Under the pieces are notes generated by a model. It did no database searches. It was not told the origin of the DNA and saw nothing but the letters and a program-made list of their open reading frames with translations. Shown piece after piece: positions 1-12,054 of a stretch of DNA of 64,000 nt (position 1 is its first letter; each line of letters starts with the position of its first letter). The DNA lies in the NCBI GenBank assembly GCA_018398805.1, contig JAGFBZ010000906.1, forward strand, positions 1,054,501 to 1,118,500. Reading direction: 5' to 3'. The DNA is from Hirundichthys speculiger (taxonomy: Eukaryota > Chordata > Actinopteri > Beloniformes > Exocoetidae). Position numbers and translations under genes: made by a program.

Positions 1-459
1 CCGGCTGACCCGCTGCCTCTTCACATATACACTCAGAGGAAGTTCCCTCAGCCGGCCGCTGCTCACGGGTTACAGGAGTTCACCTCTTTAGTGCTTCTTA
101 CACATGTTATTTCAGCAGAAGCTCAATGTGGATTTTAACTGTTCTGTTTAACTGTACATATTGCTTATCAAGTATTACACATGTTCCAGATAAGGGAAAT
201 ATATTGACATGAATATAAAGAAATAAACTTGATAGGATTTTTATAAAGCAGGCACAAAGGAACGTTTGCAGTTGTAATCTTACAAGTTCTCCCCACAGGT
301 GAAAGTGTCTCCCTGTAGTCGTTTTCCAAGATTTATTCCTTCTCATTCCCTTGCTCTGCCACAATCTTATTTTCTTTCCCATCATTGCTGTCTTGATTCT
401 CTTAGTTACCTCTTGAGTCTGTGAGCTACTGTTATTGCTGTCGATGTGTGACACAGTCA
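1..459. other. Unique noncoding DNA, nothing recognised
   Basis: No repeat or exon signature was recognised. The 115-codon open frame on the minus strand (107-454) has no domain, no codon-like composition and no splice context, so I treat it as chance. Confidence 0.5.
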
Positions 460-1182
460 GTGCGTTTACATGGGAAGTTTAATTCCTCTTTAATTCAGAA
501 TTAAAGTTAAATCCGAATAAAAGTTACCATGTAAACACCTAATTCCAAATAAAAATGTCCATTCTGAATTAAACTTAATTCCGAAGTAAGTGGCTGGTTT
601 ATTCCCATTTTAATTCCCAATAAAATAATTCCGCGGTCATGTATACGCTCATTCCGCTTTAAATTAATTCCCGTCTTTCTGCACATGCTCGTTCCCTTGC
701 CCGTCTGTCGCGATGACGCTTATATTCCGCGCTGGGCTTGTTTTCAAAACAAAGTTTCAAGATGGCAGCACGCAGTAAACGGTGTTCAAGAGCAGAGATG
801 ATTTATTTAATAAATAGCTTGGAGGAACTGGTAATAATTAAAAGAACAGATGGCAGGAAACATAAAAATTGTGAGCTTTTCAAAGTTGTAGCGGCCAGGT
901 TAAATGAAGGAGGTTTCGCAGATAGAGACACCACCCAGGTCAAAAATAAGTGGAATGTTGTTGCTAAGTTTGTTTTCTTCCGGTAGACGTAAAGACGTCC
1001 GTCCTCTTATCCAATCAGAACCCTTCCCAACCCCCAGACCTAAAGCGGAGTTGGATAAAGCCGAACAAACGTGTTTTCCATGTAAACCTCAATTCGGAAT
1101 TACTATTTCCATGTAAACTTGAAGGAAAATAGTTTAATTTGGAATTATTAATTCCGAATTAAAAAACATCATGTAACCGTGG
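460..1182. mobile_element. MITE-like DNA transposon with Myb/SANT-like ORF
   Basis: The left end reads GTGCGTTTACATGG. The right end, reverse-complemented, reads CCACGGTTACATGATG, giving an imperfect terminal inverted repeat. Both subterminal zones are packed with AATTCCGAATT-type palindromes (for example 1096-1160 and 540-600), as in teleost miniature elements. The interior holds a short Myb/SANT-like open frame (738-986) and no transposase catalytic domain. The Myb-like partner protein is characteristic of PIF/Harbinger elements, so that superfamily is my tentative assignment. I could not settle the target-site duplication: CAGTGC occurs at both ends, but one copy lies inside the inverted repeat. 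Confidence 0.6.
738..986 (+). pseudogene. Truncated Myb/SANT-like transposon protein
   Basis: This 82-codon frame starts MFSKQSFKMAARSKRCSRAE. A second ATG at residue 9 lies in the context caagATGGcag and may be the better start. Residues 18-78 have the layout of a Myb/SANT-like DNA-binding domain: a basic start, a helix with LINSLEELVIIKRTDGRK, a middle segment ELFKVVAARLNEGGF, and a final TTQVKNKWNVV resembling a third recognition helix. Such domains occur in the accessory Myb-like protein of PIF/Harbinger transposons. The frame stops soon after the domain, at KFVFFR, with no nuclease or acidic tail. It is therefore a fragment, or exon 1 of a lost gene. It sits wholly inside the element at 460-1182. 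A host gene is unlikely given the flanking terminal repeats. Confidence 0.5.
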
Positions 1183-4100
1183 CCAGTGCCGTTAATTGAT
1201 ATCCAGTTGTCACAACAGATGACTGGGATGGGAGACCGATATTAGGGGGAGGGGAGACCATGAAAGCTAGACAAACCTTTCCTTAAGTCATCAAATATTC
1301 CTTCAAATGAAATTGAATCTGATATTTTATCATGAAAAAAAACCCCTCTTGTGTTGCTTTTAAAAAGCAGAGCAGTGTTCCCTACAGTTTCCTCCAATAG
1401 TGTAAATCTTGTTCTGCAATGACTCCTAATGACTGCAGCACTGATAAAAGGCTGTCAAAGTCTCCTGAACTTGCACTTCTGTTGTTGTAAGACAGTGTAA
1501 GCAGTAGAAATGGAAACATGTAAGCCGGAGGTTGATAAAAACATTCTCACTGTAAAACATGCACTCTCCGTTACGTTGGTTTAGGAATAAAAACTCCCTT
1601 AAATTGCCCATGTCTCCCAGTGTCAGTAGGAAGTTCAACAAGATTAGATATGGGACAGTTTCCTTTGTCTCTATTCGCTTCTGTTTGCTTTGAGTTTGTG
1701 ACACACACAAACACACACATACAGACAGAAAAAAAAACAGGTCTATAAAAGAAGTTTTCCATTTTAGGTTGTGCATGGCTACTATAAAGTATGAAAAAAA
1801 GAAACTGTTTGTCTAAATAGAGAAAAAAAAAAACAGAATCATGTAGATGCACATATGACTCCTCGTATCTGTTATACACTCAATAGGCTGTAAAATGCAC
1901 ACCTATTCGTCCAGATTGCCCAAACGGGATTGTCCATTTGGCATGCAGATGGCACTCCTGGTAAAGTGTGGTGTAATTGGTGCACAACCATGGCACTGTG
2001 TGGCCTAGCAGCCAGGGGCAACACATTTCCTGGACAAAGGGCAGTGCGTTTTTGGCTCAGTGGCGGGTTGTGGAAGATCTGTGAGGCCATAATGCTGCGG
2101 CCATATGTTGTGTAACTCTTATACAGCCTGTATGTCTTTGTGCATGTAGCTGGAGGGTCACACGTCTTTGTGTGCACTGTGTTATGGTGTGACACTGCCA
2201 TTATGGATGAGTGCTGACAGCCGGTGGAATGGCCACAGACAGAGGGCTTGTACTTGTTGTGTTAACACTGGCGGGACACAATAATCTGCTACTTGTAAAG
2301 CAGGTATCGTCCTGACAAAACCATTATTGTCTTCACATGGTAATGAGGGCTGGGGAGGGACTGGGAAATAGATTTAGAGGAGGCCGGCCTTGGGCCATGG
2401 CCTGCCTGAAATGGGGGTGTGCGATGGTGGGGGGGGGGGGGAGTTGCAGGACAGAGAGGCAGGGAGGGGGACATTAGGCTTGTTCTCTTGCATCACTGAG
2501 CACTGGAGAGTTGTCTTAAATCGGCACAATACAAATTAGCTGGGCCAAAGAAAGGAGGCCACAGAGGAGGGGGGGGGAGGGAACAGATGACAAGCCTGAA
2601 GATTTAAGTCAAACATACAATAGCTTTCTGTAAGCCCCCCCACCCCCCTTTACCCACATCTTCCTCTCTGTGCATAAGATCAGCATGGAATAAAAAGAGT
2701 TTTTTTTTTTGGTTTGGGGGGGAGGGGGGTGGGGGGGGGGGGGTGGGGGGGGGTGGAGTGTTGTTGGTGTCCTCTAATGATGCAAGCAAAGATGCAAGTC
2801 AATAGAGCAATTCATTAACAAATCAAAGTCCCAAGGGCCTGCTGGCAGCATGGCCGTGTTTGTGAAATCCTTCCCTCAGAATGAAGACCCATATGCTAGG
2901 GGTCAGGGTGACGCCCCTCTCCACAGTGTTTACCATTCAGCATACACACACTGCCGTTAGGGTCACCGCTATCTAATGTGTCCGCCGCCGCACACACATA
3001 AATTTCCATATGGTCCATGAAAATAGATACGGAGAAACCTCTCTTTCTTCCCACGCCTCACGGTTTCCAGTGACCGTGACCGCTGTGTGGTTTCGTGTAC
3101 GTCCACGCCCCTCAGGTCTTGTGAGTTAGGGAGACGGGGTCCTGGTGCTGATGCGGTTATACATCCAAAGCACCGCACTCATCCTTCTAATTCACGGTAA
3201 ATAAAACTCCTAATGCTCTTTTCCTTTCCTTTCGTTACTTATCCTCAACAATAATATTACCTCCTCTTCTTCTACTTCCACCTGCGGTACACCTTGAACG
3301 GGGGGTTTCTGAGCTATTGCAGTGCTAGCGCTAACGTTGCTTCGTCAGAAATGAAGGCTAGTCCTGATGGCCGCCTGTGAGTGTGAAGCCCATTGAGACA
3401 GTGGTGACCCGCTGAAGAGGATTCCAGCCCGAGGGCACTTCACATGACTCTTTCAAATCCACACAAATAAAGCCCTTTATGGCCTGAAAGTGGCCCCACA
3501 GAATGGGTGATACAGAGCCCCCTGAAAAGCCCAACACGATTGTCATGGATATTACACGACGCGAGCAACAACGGGCCGAGGAGACAAGTGTTGATCAGGA
3601 ACAAAACTCGAGCAGACTTTTCCGTGAGGCGGGCCAGGGAATGTTGACAGGCCGGTGAATGGTCTGTTTAACCCTTTGAAAGTGAATGGGGGCTCCCCCG
3701 AAACAAATGCATTCTGATAGACTTTGTACGCACTGGGACACAAAAAGTACACTAAGCCCCTGTGAGGGAACCAGGCAGAAGGCAAGAGACGAAAATAAGA
3801 TTGGAAAGGTGGGAATGTGTTTGCGCCAGATTCCATCAGCCCGACTCTTCTATTTTCTGGCTCCAACGCTTCTCTTTTGAACAGAACAGAAAGATGATTT
3901 AAGCCTTGACTGGGCTCTAGCCTCCATTTTGACTGAGCCCATTTACAGTTTTCGACAGACTGTTTGTTCACAAGAGTATGCTGTGGTTTGATGGAGGATG
4001 TCAAGCTTAAAGTGAATGCTATTCCTTTGGCGCTGGCAGTCAGTCATTCAGCCACCTAAAAACTTTATTTCTCTATCAACACCCAGGGGTAAAGCCAAGC

Positions 4101-4583
4101 TCAGGATGCTTTATTACATGCTGTGGAATTTTTCCATGTGGACGTGACGGTTACATACAAATCCTGGCATTAAAAAAAAAAAAAAAAGTCTCTCTCTCTA
4201 GGGAGGAGATATCATGTAATAGCATAATATAAATGAAAAAAAAAGTTTAAAAATGTTAATTGGAGCTGCTTCACTTTGTAATTAAACTTTGCGCTGAATG
4301 AAATAACGCTGCTGACTTAAAATTGGGGGAAATGTGACAGTTATGAGGCTGTTAATTGCAAAACTGCTCTGCATTACTAATTGTTCTGCACATGAGTGAA
4401 ACAAGGCCCTGGCAGGGGTTTTCTATCTGTGACACCCCACTGTGTCACCTGTGGACAACCAACATTAGTCAACACGTGTCTGCTCAATGACTGGTGCAAA
4501 TGGGAAGTCGTCTCTGATAGTGACTAAAGATTAAAAACCACACTTTATTCATTAATCTCTTCCAAACTAGAAAATATGTTGTG
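1183..4583. other. Unique noncoding DNA with G-rich runs
   Basis: No gene was recognised. Notable contents are poly-A runs near 1345 and 1820, a G run at 2429-2441, the extreme G-rich tract at 2711-2756, and a poly-A run near 4172-4187. Open frames of 62 and 150 codons on the minus strand at 3358-3546 and 3552-4004 show no domain or splice context. The segment 3355-4010 is free of simple repeats and may hold conserved noncoding sequence. Confidence 0.45.
2711..2756 (+). repeat. G-rich low-complexity tract
   Basis: About 46 bases consist almost entirely of G with isolated T or A (runs of 7 to 13 G). It directly follows a T run. The plus strand could form stacked G-quadruplexes. A smaller G run lies at 2429-2441. 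Confidence 0.9.
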
Positions 4584-4689
4584 TAGGGCTGTAGCGATAC
4601 ACTAATCTCGCGATACGATACGATTATGCACGATAATCGGCTCACGGATATGATATATATATATCAATATTCATCTAACAATACATTTA

Positions 4690-5452
4690 CAGTGGTACAT
4701 CTACTTACGAACGTCTCTACATACGAAATTTTCAGGTTACGAAACGTCTCAACGGGAAAATATTGCCTCTAGTTACGAAAGAAATTTCAGGATACGAAAG
4801 GCAAAAATCCAGTACGTGCTGCTACTCGCAGCTCCCAGAGTTTACAGAGCGTAAACATACCTGTCGGCTCCTGTATTTCGGTTTAAAAGCAGTGCGTCTG
4901 AGCTGCTTTGCCATTGGCTATGGCTTAGCATCTTCCTGGCATCCCATTGGCTAGGAGGGCCCCTTGTCTGTATGAGCGTAACCCAGCAACCCAGGTAAAC
5001 GAACAATTTTTTCCTCCACCAAGGAGGTTATGTTTTTGCCGGCATTTATCTGTCTGTCTGTCTGTGTTCAAGATAACTCAAAAGTTACGGATGGATCTTG
5101 ATTAAATTTTCAGGAGTTGTTGGAAATGTGAAAAGGAAGAACTGATTTCATTTTGGGTGTGATCCAGAAGAAATCCTGGATTCTGGATCACTTTCAAATT
5201 TTCAATAATTGTTGCGCTCGGTGAAAGTCTGTGCTCTCTGAGTGCTTTTCTAGTTCTAACCATGAATTTCTTACAGGTTTTTATGTCATTTCATGTATTA
5301 TTTATAATTTATAAAAAAAATGATGTTCGAATTTTGGGGGGCTTGGAACGGATTAGGGCATTTTACATGGAAAACGCGTCTCTACTTACGAAAGTTTCAG
5401 GTTACGAAAATACTTCCAGAACCAATTAATTTCGTAAATAGAGGTACCACTG
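4690..5452. mobile_element. Tigger/pogo-like MITE, copy 1 (nested)
   Basis: The terminal repeats are CAGTGGTACATCTACTTACG at the left and the complement of CAGTGGTACCTCTATTTACG at the right. The dinucleotide TA flanks each end (4688-4689, 5453-5454), as expected for Tc1/mariner/pogo insertion. The subterminal words ACCAATTAATTTCGTAA and 'ttacgaaa' recur as in Tigger elements. It shares long similarity with copies at 22681-23397 and 44658-45232. The short ORF at 4763-4954 lies in a stretch whose translation is shared with copy 3 (for example YSQLPEFTERKHTCRLL); this reflects copy relatedness, not coding. A further repeat is inserted at about 5015-5247. Confidence 0.85.
5015..5247 (+). mobile_element. 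Third-level interspersed repeat inside the Tigger copy
   Basis: Copy 3 of the host element runs straight from its T-rich tract toward CTAATTCTAAC. Copy 1 has about 230 extra bases in the equivalent place. The extra block starts CCTCCACCAAGGAGGTTATG, contains a run of TCTG units (5050-5066) and AAGATAACTCAAAAGTTACG, and ends near GAGTGCTTTTCTAG. I recognise this as a repeat type that is abundant in fish genomes, but I cannot name its superfamily. Boundaries are accurate to about 10 bp. Confidence 0.6.
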
Positions 5453-5786
5453 TACATCATTTTCCGAAAGATTTTAAAGGGATAAAGTGATTTTGGTGAC
5501 GTCCAATGACTTTGTTTGGATTTATTGAACTGAAAGTATCAATTACACATTATATGGCTGACAGGCAGCTTGCAAATGCTGGACAAAATGAATAAAAGAT
5601 TATTGAGAAAAATAGTTTCATTTATTTAAAACAGTGCAAATTGTTGCTTGCAAGCTTTTAAAGGTGGGACACGGGGGTTTTGAAAGAAGCTTAGAATATC
5701 GATACCCGCAGCTGAAAAATTGATACTCGATAAAATATCGATGTATATCGCAGAAATCGATAAAATCGCTCCGCTCTAATGTTGTG

Positions 5787-8700
5787 CGTGTTTTTCACAT
5801 TACAGCCGATAAGAACTCAAAGTTCAGTCCAGCATACGTATAAACTGTGCCACTTATAAGTGAGTGCATGTTCAAATGTGCCTACAAACTTAAACTCAAC
5901 ATGAGTTACCTCTTGCAAACTGCTACAGCGATGCTGTCACCATCCAAACTCTGTCACGCAGCCTTCTTCAGATAGCAAAAAAAAAAAACTTCAGCAGCAG
6001 AGCTCCTGCATGCTGATGGTAATCATGAACTTTGGAAACTGCAAGGGGGTGAGAGAAATGTGCTTAGTTCAGCTCCTTCTTGTCACAGGGTGTAGTTTGA
6101 GTGGGAGCAGACATGGCTGCCATTGTGGGAGCGTTCTGTGTTGCTGTGTTTGTGTCAGGAAGGCTTTCAGCAGTGAGCCTTGTGACAGTGAGGACGTGTG
6201 AGGTGCATTGAGATGTCCTCATTCTAGGAATACTGCCACTGCCGCCAGGAGACCAGCCAATTATGCCTCCAGCATGCAAATGTCTTGCAGGGAGAGGGGA
6301 GAGAGAGGCAGAAACAGAGAGAGGGAGCATAAGACAAAGACACAATGGGGTCTGTGAAGGTTCTATGTGTGCCCTACTCAGTCTGAGACTGTTGTTTAAT
6401 TGCCATGTTTACCCAGCGACTACATCCCATGTCATTAGCACACAGTGTAGTGTCATTTGTGTTGTCACACCACTCCACAGCACCATGGGGTCAATTATTG
6501 CTCGACTGGCATGAGTGGGGGGAAAATTGACATATTTTATGTGGGAGATCCCGATACACTCCATGGAGTTGTTTTCTTTGCACTTTCAAACAGCCATGGG
6601 GCCAATTAATTTCTGACCAGTCCATATCCTGGGGACTGTTGTTGCTTTTAATGGTCTGGTTAGCTGGCTCTCACATGTCACTGTGTATTTGATGAGACAG
6701 AAAACTGTAGTCTATTAAAAGAGCGATACAACAGATGAAAAAAAAAAACCACACACGCAAGGTGTGCAAAAACAGAGATGAGCTAATGAAAATGTTTGAA
6801 TATACGGCAGTTTTATGTCAATGGATATGCACTGAAACGATCATCACGTTATGAATATAACTTTTAGCGAGCGAGTAAAATTAAAATGATTAATCATCAT
6901 GTAATGAATTCTCTTGGCTTTGCCATTACACTCTAAAACCAATGAAGAAATGGTCTGGCATGGATTTATTGTCATATTGGGTTTTCTGCTGTTTGCATTA
7001 TCTTCATAACAATACAAATTTTTCCTCAGCCTGCCACATATTAGCATGGCTTACATAGGCAAAAGCAGGGACAGAATAAATAAGAGCACAGACTGGGATA
7101 TGGAAAATAAATAAATAAATGAATCCCTGACTACTTGGTCAACACAGGTGGCAGATTCACAGGAAACAGATTTAATTATGCTCCTGGTAACAATGCTTTG
7201 TCCTTACAGCGGCTGACATCGCTGTTGACAAAGGCCGCTGCTGCATTTTAATCAGGAAACAAAATGCTGAGGAGCGCCCCAAAGCCCTGCTGGAGAATCA
7301 TTAGCCAGCCTCCGAGGATCTGTGCGAAGCAGCCCAGACATATAATGCAGCGCCATCAGGCAGACAGAGCTCACTTCCCACCTGGAAGAATGAAGTCCGC
7401 CACGGGGGGAGAGGAGAGAACCTGACCAACCGATAGGAAGACAGACAGACAGAGCGACAGCCGGGTCGCCCTGCCTGGCCATCCCACCAGGGCTGAGCTT
7501 AACAAGGAGGCTGACAGACTGCAGCTGGGCCCTGCCTAACGATGGAGGGGACATTAGCGGGGCTATACGTCTGTCTCATTAAAGACATCAGCCCACCTTG
7601 ATTTCCACACACGCTGCCCACTTGTGTGACAGCTCGGCATGCCACCAGCCAGCGAGGGAGAGCGCAACGGAAGGGGCATCGCGGGGCAGGTGATGGGAAG
7701 AGCTGTTGACATTACAGCGCGGAGAGAGACGGGGGTCAAATGTAAGTGTGACCTCTGTCTCGGGGACAGTGATGACCTCGTTAGGGGCCCTTGACAAAAG
7801 CGGGACTGGCTGGGTGTCACCACTGTCATGGTATACACAGGTTGGCTGACATCGCAGTCTCTCTTAGCTGCAGCTCCCACTGCTTCCTTATGACTAGTCT
7901 GTACTGCTGACACGGGGGCACCCGCTAATGAGCATCAAAGGGCCTGTCCTTCAACTAGTAATGAGGACATGTGACAACAGTATCACATAATAACAGCGCC
8001 TGGAACACGGGTCTGGACAGTAGAGGCCAGAGCTGTTTGAGGGAGATGAAAATAACATTTTAAAGGGCTGTCTCCTTTAAAGCATTGAGTGGTTCCACCT
8101 TGATGGAGCCAGAATGATGCAGATAAGCGGAAATTGATTTCAAATCACAACCTCCCCGACTTTCTAAATAGTTTTCTCTCCGCAGTACAACAACATTCAT
8201 AGCACCGGCGAAATATACTACATAAAGTCCCAGCAAGGGTTTGCAATTATGCAAAAGGGTCCCAGTGCAGCAGTATCACGCCCCCCGGTCTCAACTCGGC
8301 TCCATATATTCAGTTCCAGCAGCCCTCTCTGCAGGTCTCCTGAGCTCGGTTTAAGAGGAGGATGAATAGAGTGATGAAGTGCGGGTCACATGTCTGTTTG
8401 ATCCAGTGATAACGAGGGGGCTGAAGAAATAATCTATCAGCAATAATCCCTGACTCAAGAGACACCTCTGCAATACACACACGCCCGCTCAGATGCATGC
8501 AGATGACAGATGCACACGGAGGCGCGTATCCGACACACACTCACACTGATCACCATATTCAGCAGACTTTCATTATCACTATAATGTGAGGCAGGGGAGC
8601 CTGCAAACCAAAATGACCAATTATTCAGCATCAAGTATATCGCCCTTCTTTCACTCATGAGGATTTATTACCATAAGATACCAGGTGAGTGTAAACGGCT

Positions 8701-9023
8701 GAAAACCGAATATGGACAGGCAGACAGATAATGCTGTTTATTGTTTAGAGAGCTGCACAGAGAGAACGCCGCGCCGCTGGGACCCCTCCTGAATCTCAGT
8801 TGAAAAGGGAGCACGTAAAACACACAGGAGAGGTTATCAAGGGAAAGATGCCATACTCTACAACCATAAATCATTTATAATGTGTACCATAACATTTCCC
8901 TCTCTTCTTTAGTCACAGTGAAGGGTAGGATCCCATTTCCTGCTTGGGTCGTGTAAAGATAATCATGTATCCATTTACATTTCCCATAAAGGAATATGGA
9001 GATGAGGTGGAGAGTCAGCAGGG

Positions 9024-9027
<4 letters not shown>
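5787..9027. other. Unique noncoding DNA, conserved-element candidates
   Basis: No exon was recognised. The block is mostly free of interspersed repeats and has several AT-rich stretches with TAAT/ATTA words. The clearest is at 6880-7045; another is at 8540-8670. GC-richer DNA lies at 7260-7900, where the minus strand is open for 100 and 116 codons without any recognisable domain. Confidence 0.4.
6880..7045. promoter_or_regulatory. Candidate conserved noncoding element
   Basis: This compact stretch is free of simple repeats. It has clustered homeodomain-type cores (ATTAATCATCATGTAATGAA at the start), CCATTACAC, TTTATTGTCATA and GCATTATC. The composition resembles vertebrate developmental enhancers. 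No conservation data are available to me, so this is inference from motif content only. Confidence 0.3.

Positions 9028-9068
<41 letters not shown>
9028..9068 (+). repeat. (CT)n-(CA)n compound microsatellite
   Basis: About 28 bases of uninterrupted CT repeat pass directly into CA repeat. Two apparent open frames overlap it on opposite strands (serine/leucine and arginine/glutamate runs); both are artefacts of the repeat. Confidence 0.95.
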
Positions 9069-9069
<1 letters not shown>

Positions 9070-10199
9070 AAATACTATGGGGACAAACACATGCATGCAC
9101 AGACACAGTCTCAAATGTATTTGCCTTGCTATGCTGTCACAATCGGGGCATTTTGAACTATCACAGATTTAGATTAGAAGCTGTCAGTGTTTTTGTTGCA
9201 GCCACTGTTCATAAATGAAAGGGCCGGGGCGAAGCGAATGAACAAAACAACATCCTAATGATTGTTTATACAGTGGAAACATGAAGCAATTTTGGCTGAT
9301 TATTCGGACAATGTCTGCCAATGACGCTATTGTTAGTGTACAGGCCAGAATGAGGGGCAGAGAGAGAGAGAAAAAAAAAAGACTGATTGAGAACAAAGAA
9401 GAGACAGCTGAACCCATCATCTTTTATTCATTACATAAATGACATTTTAACAAGAGAAAATTCCTCATTATTGCTTCATTATACTGTATTAGATCTCCAT
9501 TTAGCAGATTGATAGAGTGATAGTGCTTTTATGAATATCAATATGTTTAGACAGGGTCTTGTGGAGACTTCAGTCAAGGTCAAAGCTATATGTTATGACA
9601 ACACAAACCACAGTAAAACAAGGAGGTCACTGGGTAGTTGTATAGAGTAGTTGCACGAGTCCAAACTCATTGCTAATCTTGCAAAATATTTCCTTTAAGC
9701 TCCCCTGTTGAAAATCGACCAATCCTGAAATACCGCATCTTAACAGTCCAGCAGCAATGACGACGTCATATAATTCAGAATAACGTATACACAGAGCATA
9801 TCACTGATGTTTCAGACAGAACGTGAGAAATAGTCCGGCCCGCTATCAATCTCCTTGTGGTGCGTGCATGTAGCACATAACCCACACAAAACCATGCGGC
9901 GTAATAATTTATAGCATTACCTTTTAGTTTATCACAGTACATTTTAATTTTTTAAAGCTCCGCTGCTTTCAGTCCATGCTTTCCTTTTATAGTCACTAAA
10001 AAAATGTGCATGTCAATCAAAGCGAGGCAAGTGCTCCGTGACAAGTGAGAATAGTTTATTCAAATTGGCCCGGTGGCTGAGAGCAGAGTACAGTAAATGT
10101 CTGAATGCAAAATGAGGTATTTATGAAAAATATGGCTACGTTGTCCTCCATTCTGAAGAAGCATTATGCTCACTCAAGAAGGAAGGTGGAAACGGTGAC

Positions 10200-10275
10200 C
10201 TTTACGCTCTGGAAGTCTATCTGCGCCCGCGCGAGCGCGCACACGCTTACTGTATGTGCGCGCAGGCGCACGTCC
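10200..10275. other. Short CpG-dense, alternating purine-pyrimidine tract
   Basis: A dense run of CGCG/GCGC/CACACG words lies in otherwise AT-rich DNA (for example GCGCCCGCGCGAGCGCGC). It could be a small CpG cluster, or a Z-DNA-prone stretch. No transcript signal is visible around it. Confidence 0.45.
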
Positions 10276-10969
10276 AGGCGCTGGAAAACATAAACACAGG
10301 GCATAGTTTTTCTCCTCTCTCGTATATCCCACCTCAGCTCCGGGGATGTTATCGCAAATAATTACCGGTGGCCTCTCCCCGTCCCCGGAGGATGCTGCCT
10401 GTGTGCGAGCACAGACAACAGTAGGTCACAGGAGACGGTCTTTTTCCGAGGAGGAGGTAGAAGTCTTCACTGAGAGCGGTGGTCTTAAGTCGGGGGGGGG
10501 GGGGCATGGAAGATCTGAGACTGGCCTCCTATGGCCCTGGCAACAGCTCTTAATTAACCACCCAGGTATTCCTGAGCCTCACGGCCCACTGCCCGACCAG
10601 CCATATGGCTGGAGCGCCGCCATGGTCATAATTGCCAGGGGAAACACTGCATCAAAAAGAGCTCAGCCAACATAAAGCTTGTGTAAATTATTTTTAATGG
10701 TTCCCTTCTGGCAGGAGCACGTGTTTGTCATCTCAAAAAGAGGGGCCGAGCGAAATTATTTGCCCTTGACCCCTCCTTTCCGTGCACTTGCTCCGTGCTT
10801 GACAGTGTGACCTGTCTACCCGGTTGTAGCCGGTGTCTCGCAGACACACAAACACACACGTGGGGAGCTATTAGCACTGCTGCACCGCTTAGCGATCCCC
10901 CCCTCTCCCTTACAGCTAGCGTGAGTGCTTAGAAGTCAGCTACTTCAGAGTGACTCGCTGGTATTTGGT

Positions 10970-11140
10970 TTAATCGCCGGTCAATACATCGCTTTAAATC
11001 TCGCACATTAAATCCTAACACGCCGGCTAAATATTCTCTCTTTTATGAATGTAATATTAAAGAGCAGATGGCGTGCAACATGACTAATTAATTACTTTAA
11101 AAAGTGCAGCGCGTGTATTCATATTTCACTCTCAGCCAGT
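10970..11140. promoter_or_regulatory. Candidate conserved noncoding element
   Basis: The block combines CGCTTTAAAT, TTTATGAATGTAATATTAAAG, CAGATGGCG and ACTAATTAATTAC within 170 bp, without simple repeats. TAATTA is the classic homeodomain core, and CAGATG is an E-box. This is suggestive of a developmental enhancer. It is inference from motif density only. Confidence 0.3.
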
Positions 11141-12054
11141 TGTGGCGCCTCGTCACAACGTCACCTCACATGCTCCTGGAACCGGCAGCCATCTTGACTT
11201 TTCCATCAGAGAAGAGGAGAAGAAAAGGAAACACAGATTATGATTTGGCCTTCGGTCTATAATTACCTAATCTGTTGTTCTAATGGTCTTTCATGAACAA
11301 GCATCTCTAAAGGGATGAAAATTGTGGTGAAATTGGTTCCATGCCTGTCCTTTCTTCTCTCCTTTTCCCACCTCCTTTCCCTCCCTCTCCTTCTGTCTCT
11401 TTCTCTTTCAGTTTGGATTGCTAATCGTCCCAGGAGGGGTCCAGGAGGGATAAAGTAGCTCATTGCAGTTTTCCGCTTGTGTTATTTTTGAATCTTTCTT
11501 GTACAAGGATGTTGTTGTGAAGAAGGGGAGAAAGGGAGGGGGGTTCATTGGCCTCTGAGGTGGGCTAGGACTGCTGGCTTTCCCCTGTCTGGTGGCTACT
11601 CACAATATGTCAGGAACACAAGACATTTCCATGCCCCAGCTCCCCCTCTGCAAGTCTCACGCCAGGTCACTGGTGAACTGTTTTTTTAAGGAAGTGGCTA
11701 GCAATCTGGTCACAGCGACCTCACATCTGCCCTGCTAATGAGAATGCTGGCCTCCTCCCAATTTGCCTCCCTTAACACTGTCCTCAGCTACACAGGCCAC
11801 GTCCTCCAAGGAGCTGAGCGAACACAATACAATACACACACAGAGGGAGCACAGGGGCAAGCATACATATGCATACAGGACAAAAGTCCTAACATGCACG
11901 TACGCAGACATGACATGAAAATATATGTATGCGCAAACACACAGCTGCACAGTATGGTTCAAGTAAACGGACTACAGTCACCCACTTAGGTGCAAAGACA
12001 GAAGCTGATACTAAGCTGTCACTATATATATGTGTATATACATACATATGTATT

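Larger units (their letters stand above)
4584..5778. mobile_element. hAT-type non-autonomous element, interrupted
   Basis: The element is flanked by a perfect 8-bp direct repeat ATGTTGTG (4576-4583 and 5779-5786). That is the duplication length made by hAT transposases. It starts TAGGGCTGTAGCGATAC and ends TCGCTCCGCTCTA, and both ends are full of ATCGATA-like words in opposite orientation. The body carries no transposase. Removing the nested insertion at 4690-5452 leaves about 430 bp of original element. The related short element at 26180-26509 has the same TATCG-rich ends. Confidence 0.8.
9069..12054. other. Unique noncoding DNA with regulatory candidates
   Basis: No exon was recognised. 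A candidate conserved block lies at 9195-9355, with ATTGTTTATAC, TTCATAAATG and CTAATGATTG words. A short CpG-rich stretch lies at 10200-10275. A homeodomain-motif-rich block lies at 10970-11140. A second AT-rich block near 11235-11330 contains TATAATTACCTAATC. A pyrimidine-rich run occupies 11345-11410. The tail (11995-12053) is a TATATG-rich low-complexity lead-in to the next element. Confidence 0.4.

Noticed and set aside
3552..4004. 150-codon open frame on the minus strand
   Set aside because: No recognisable domain or splice signals. Openness alone at this length is expected by chance in 64 kb.
4763..4954. 63-codon frame that resembles 44731-44925 in translation
   Set aside because: The similarity is explained by both lying in copies of the same non-coding Tigger-like element.
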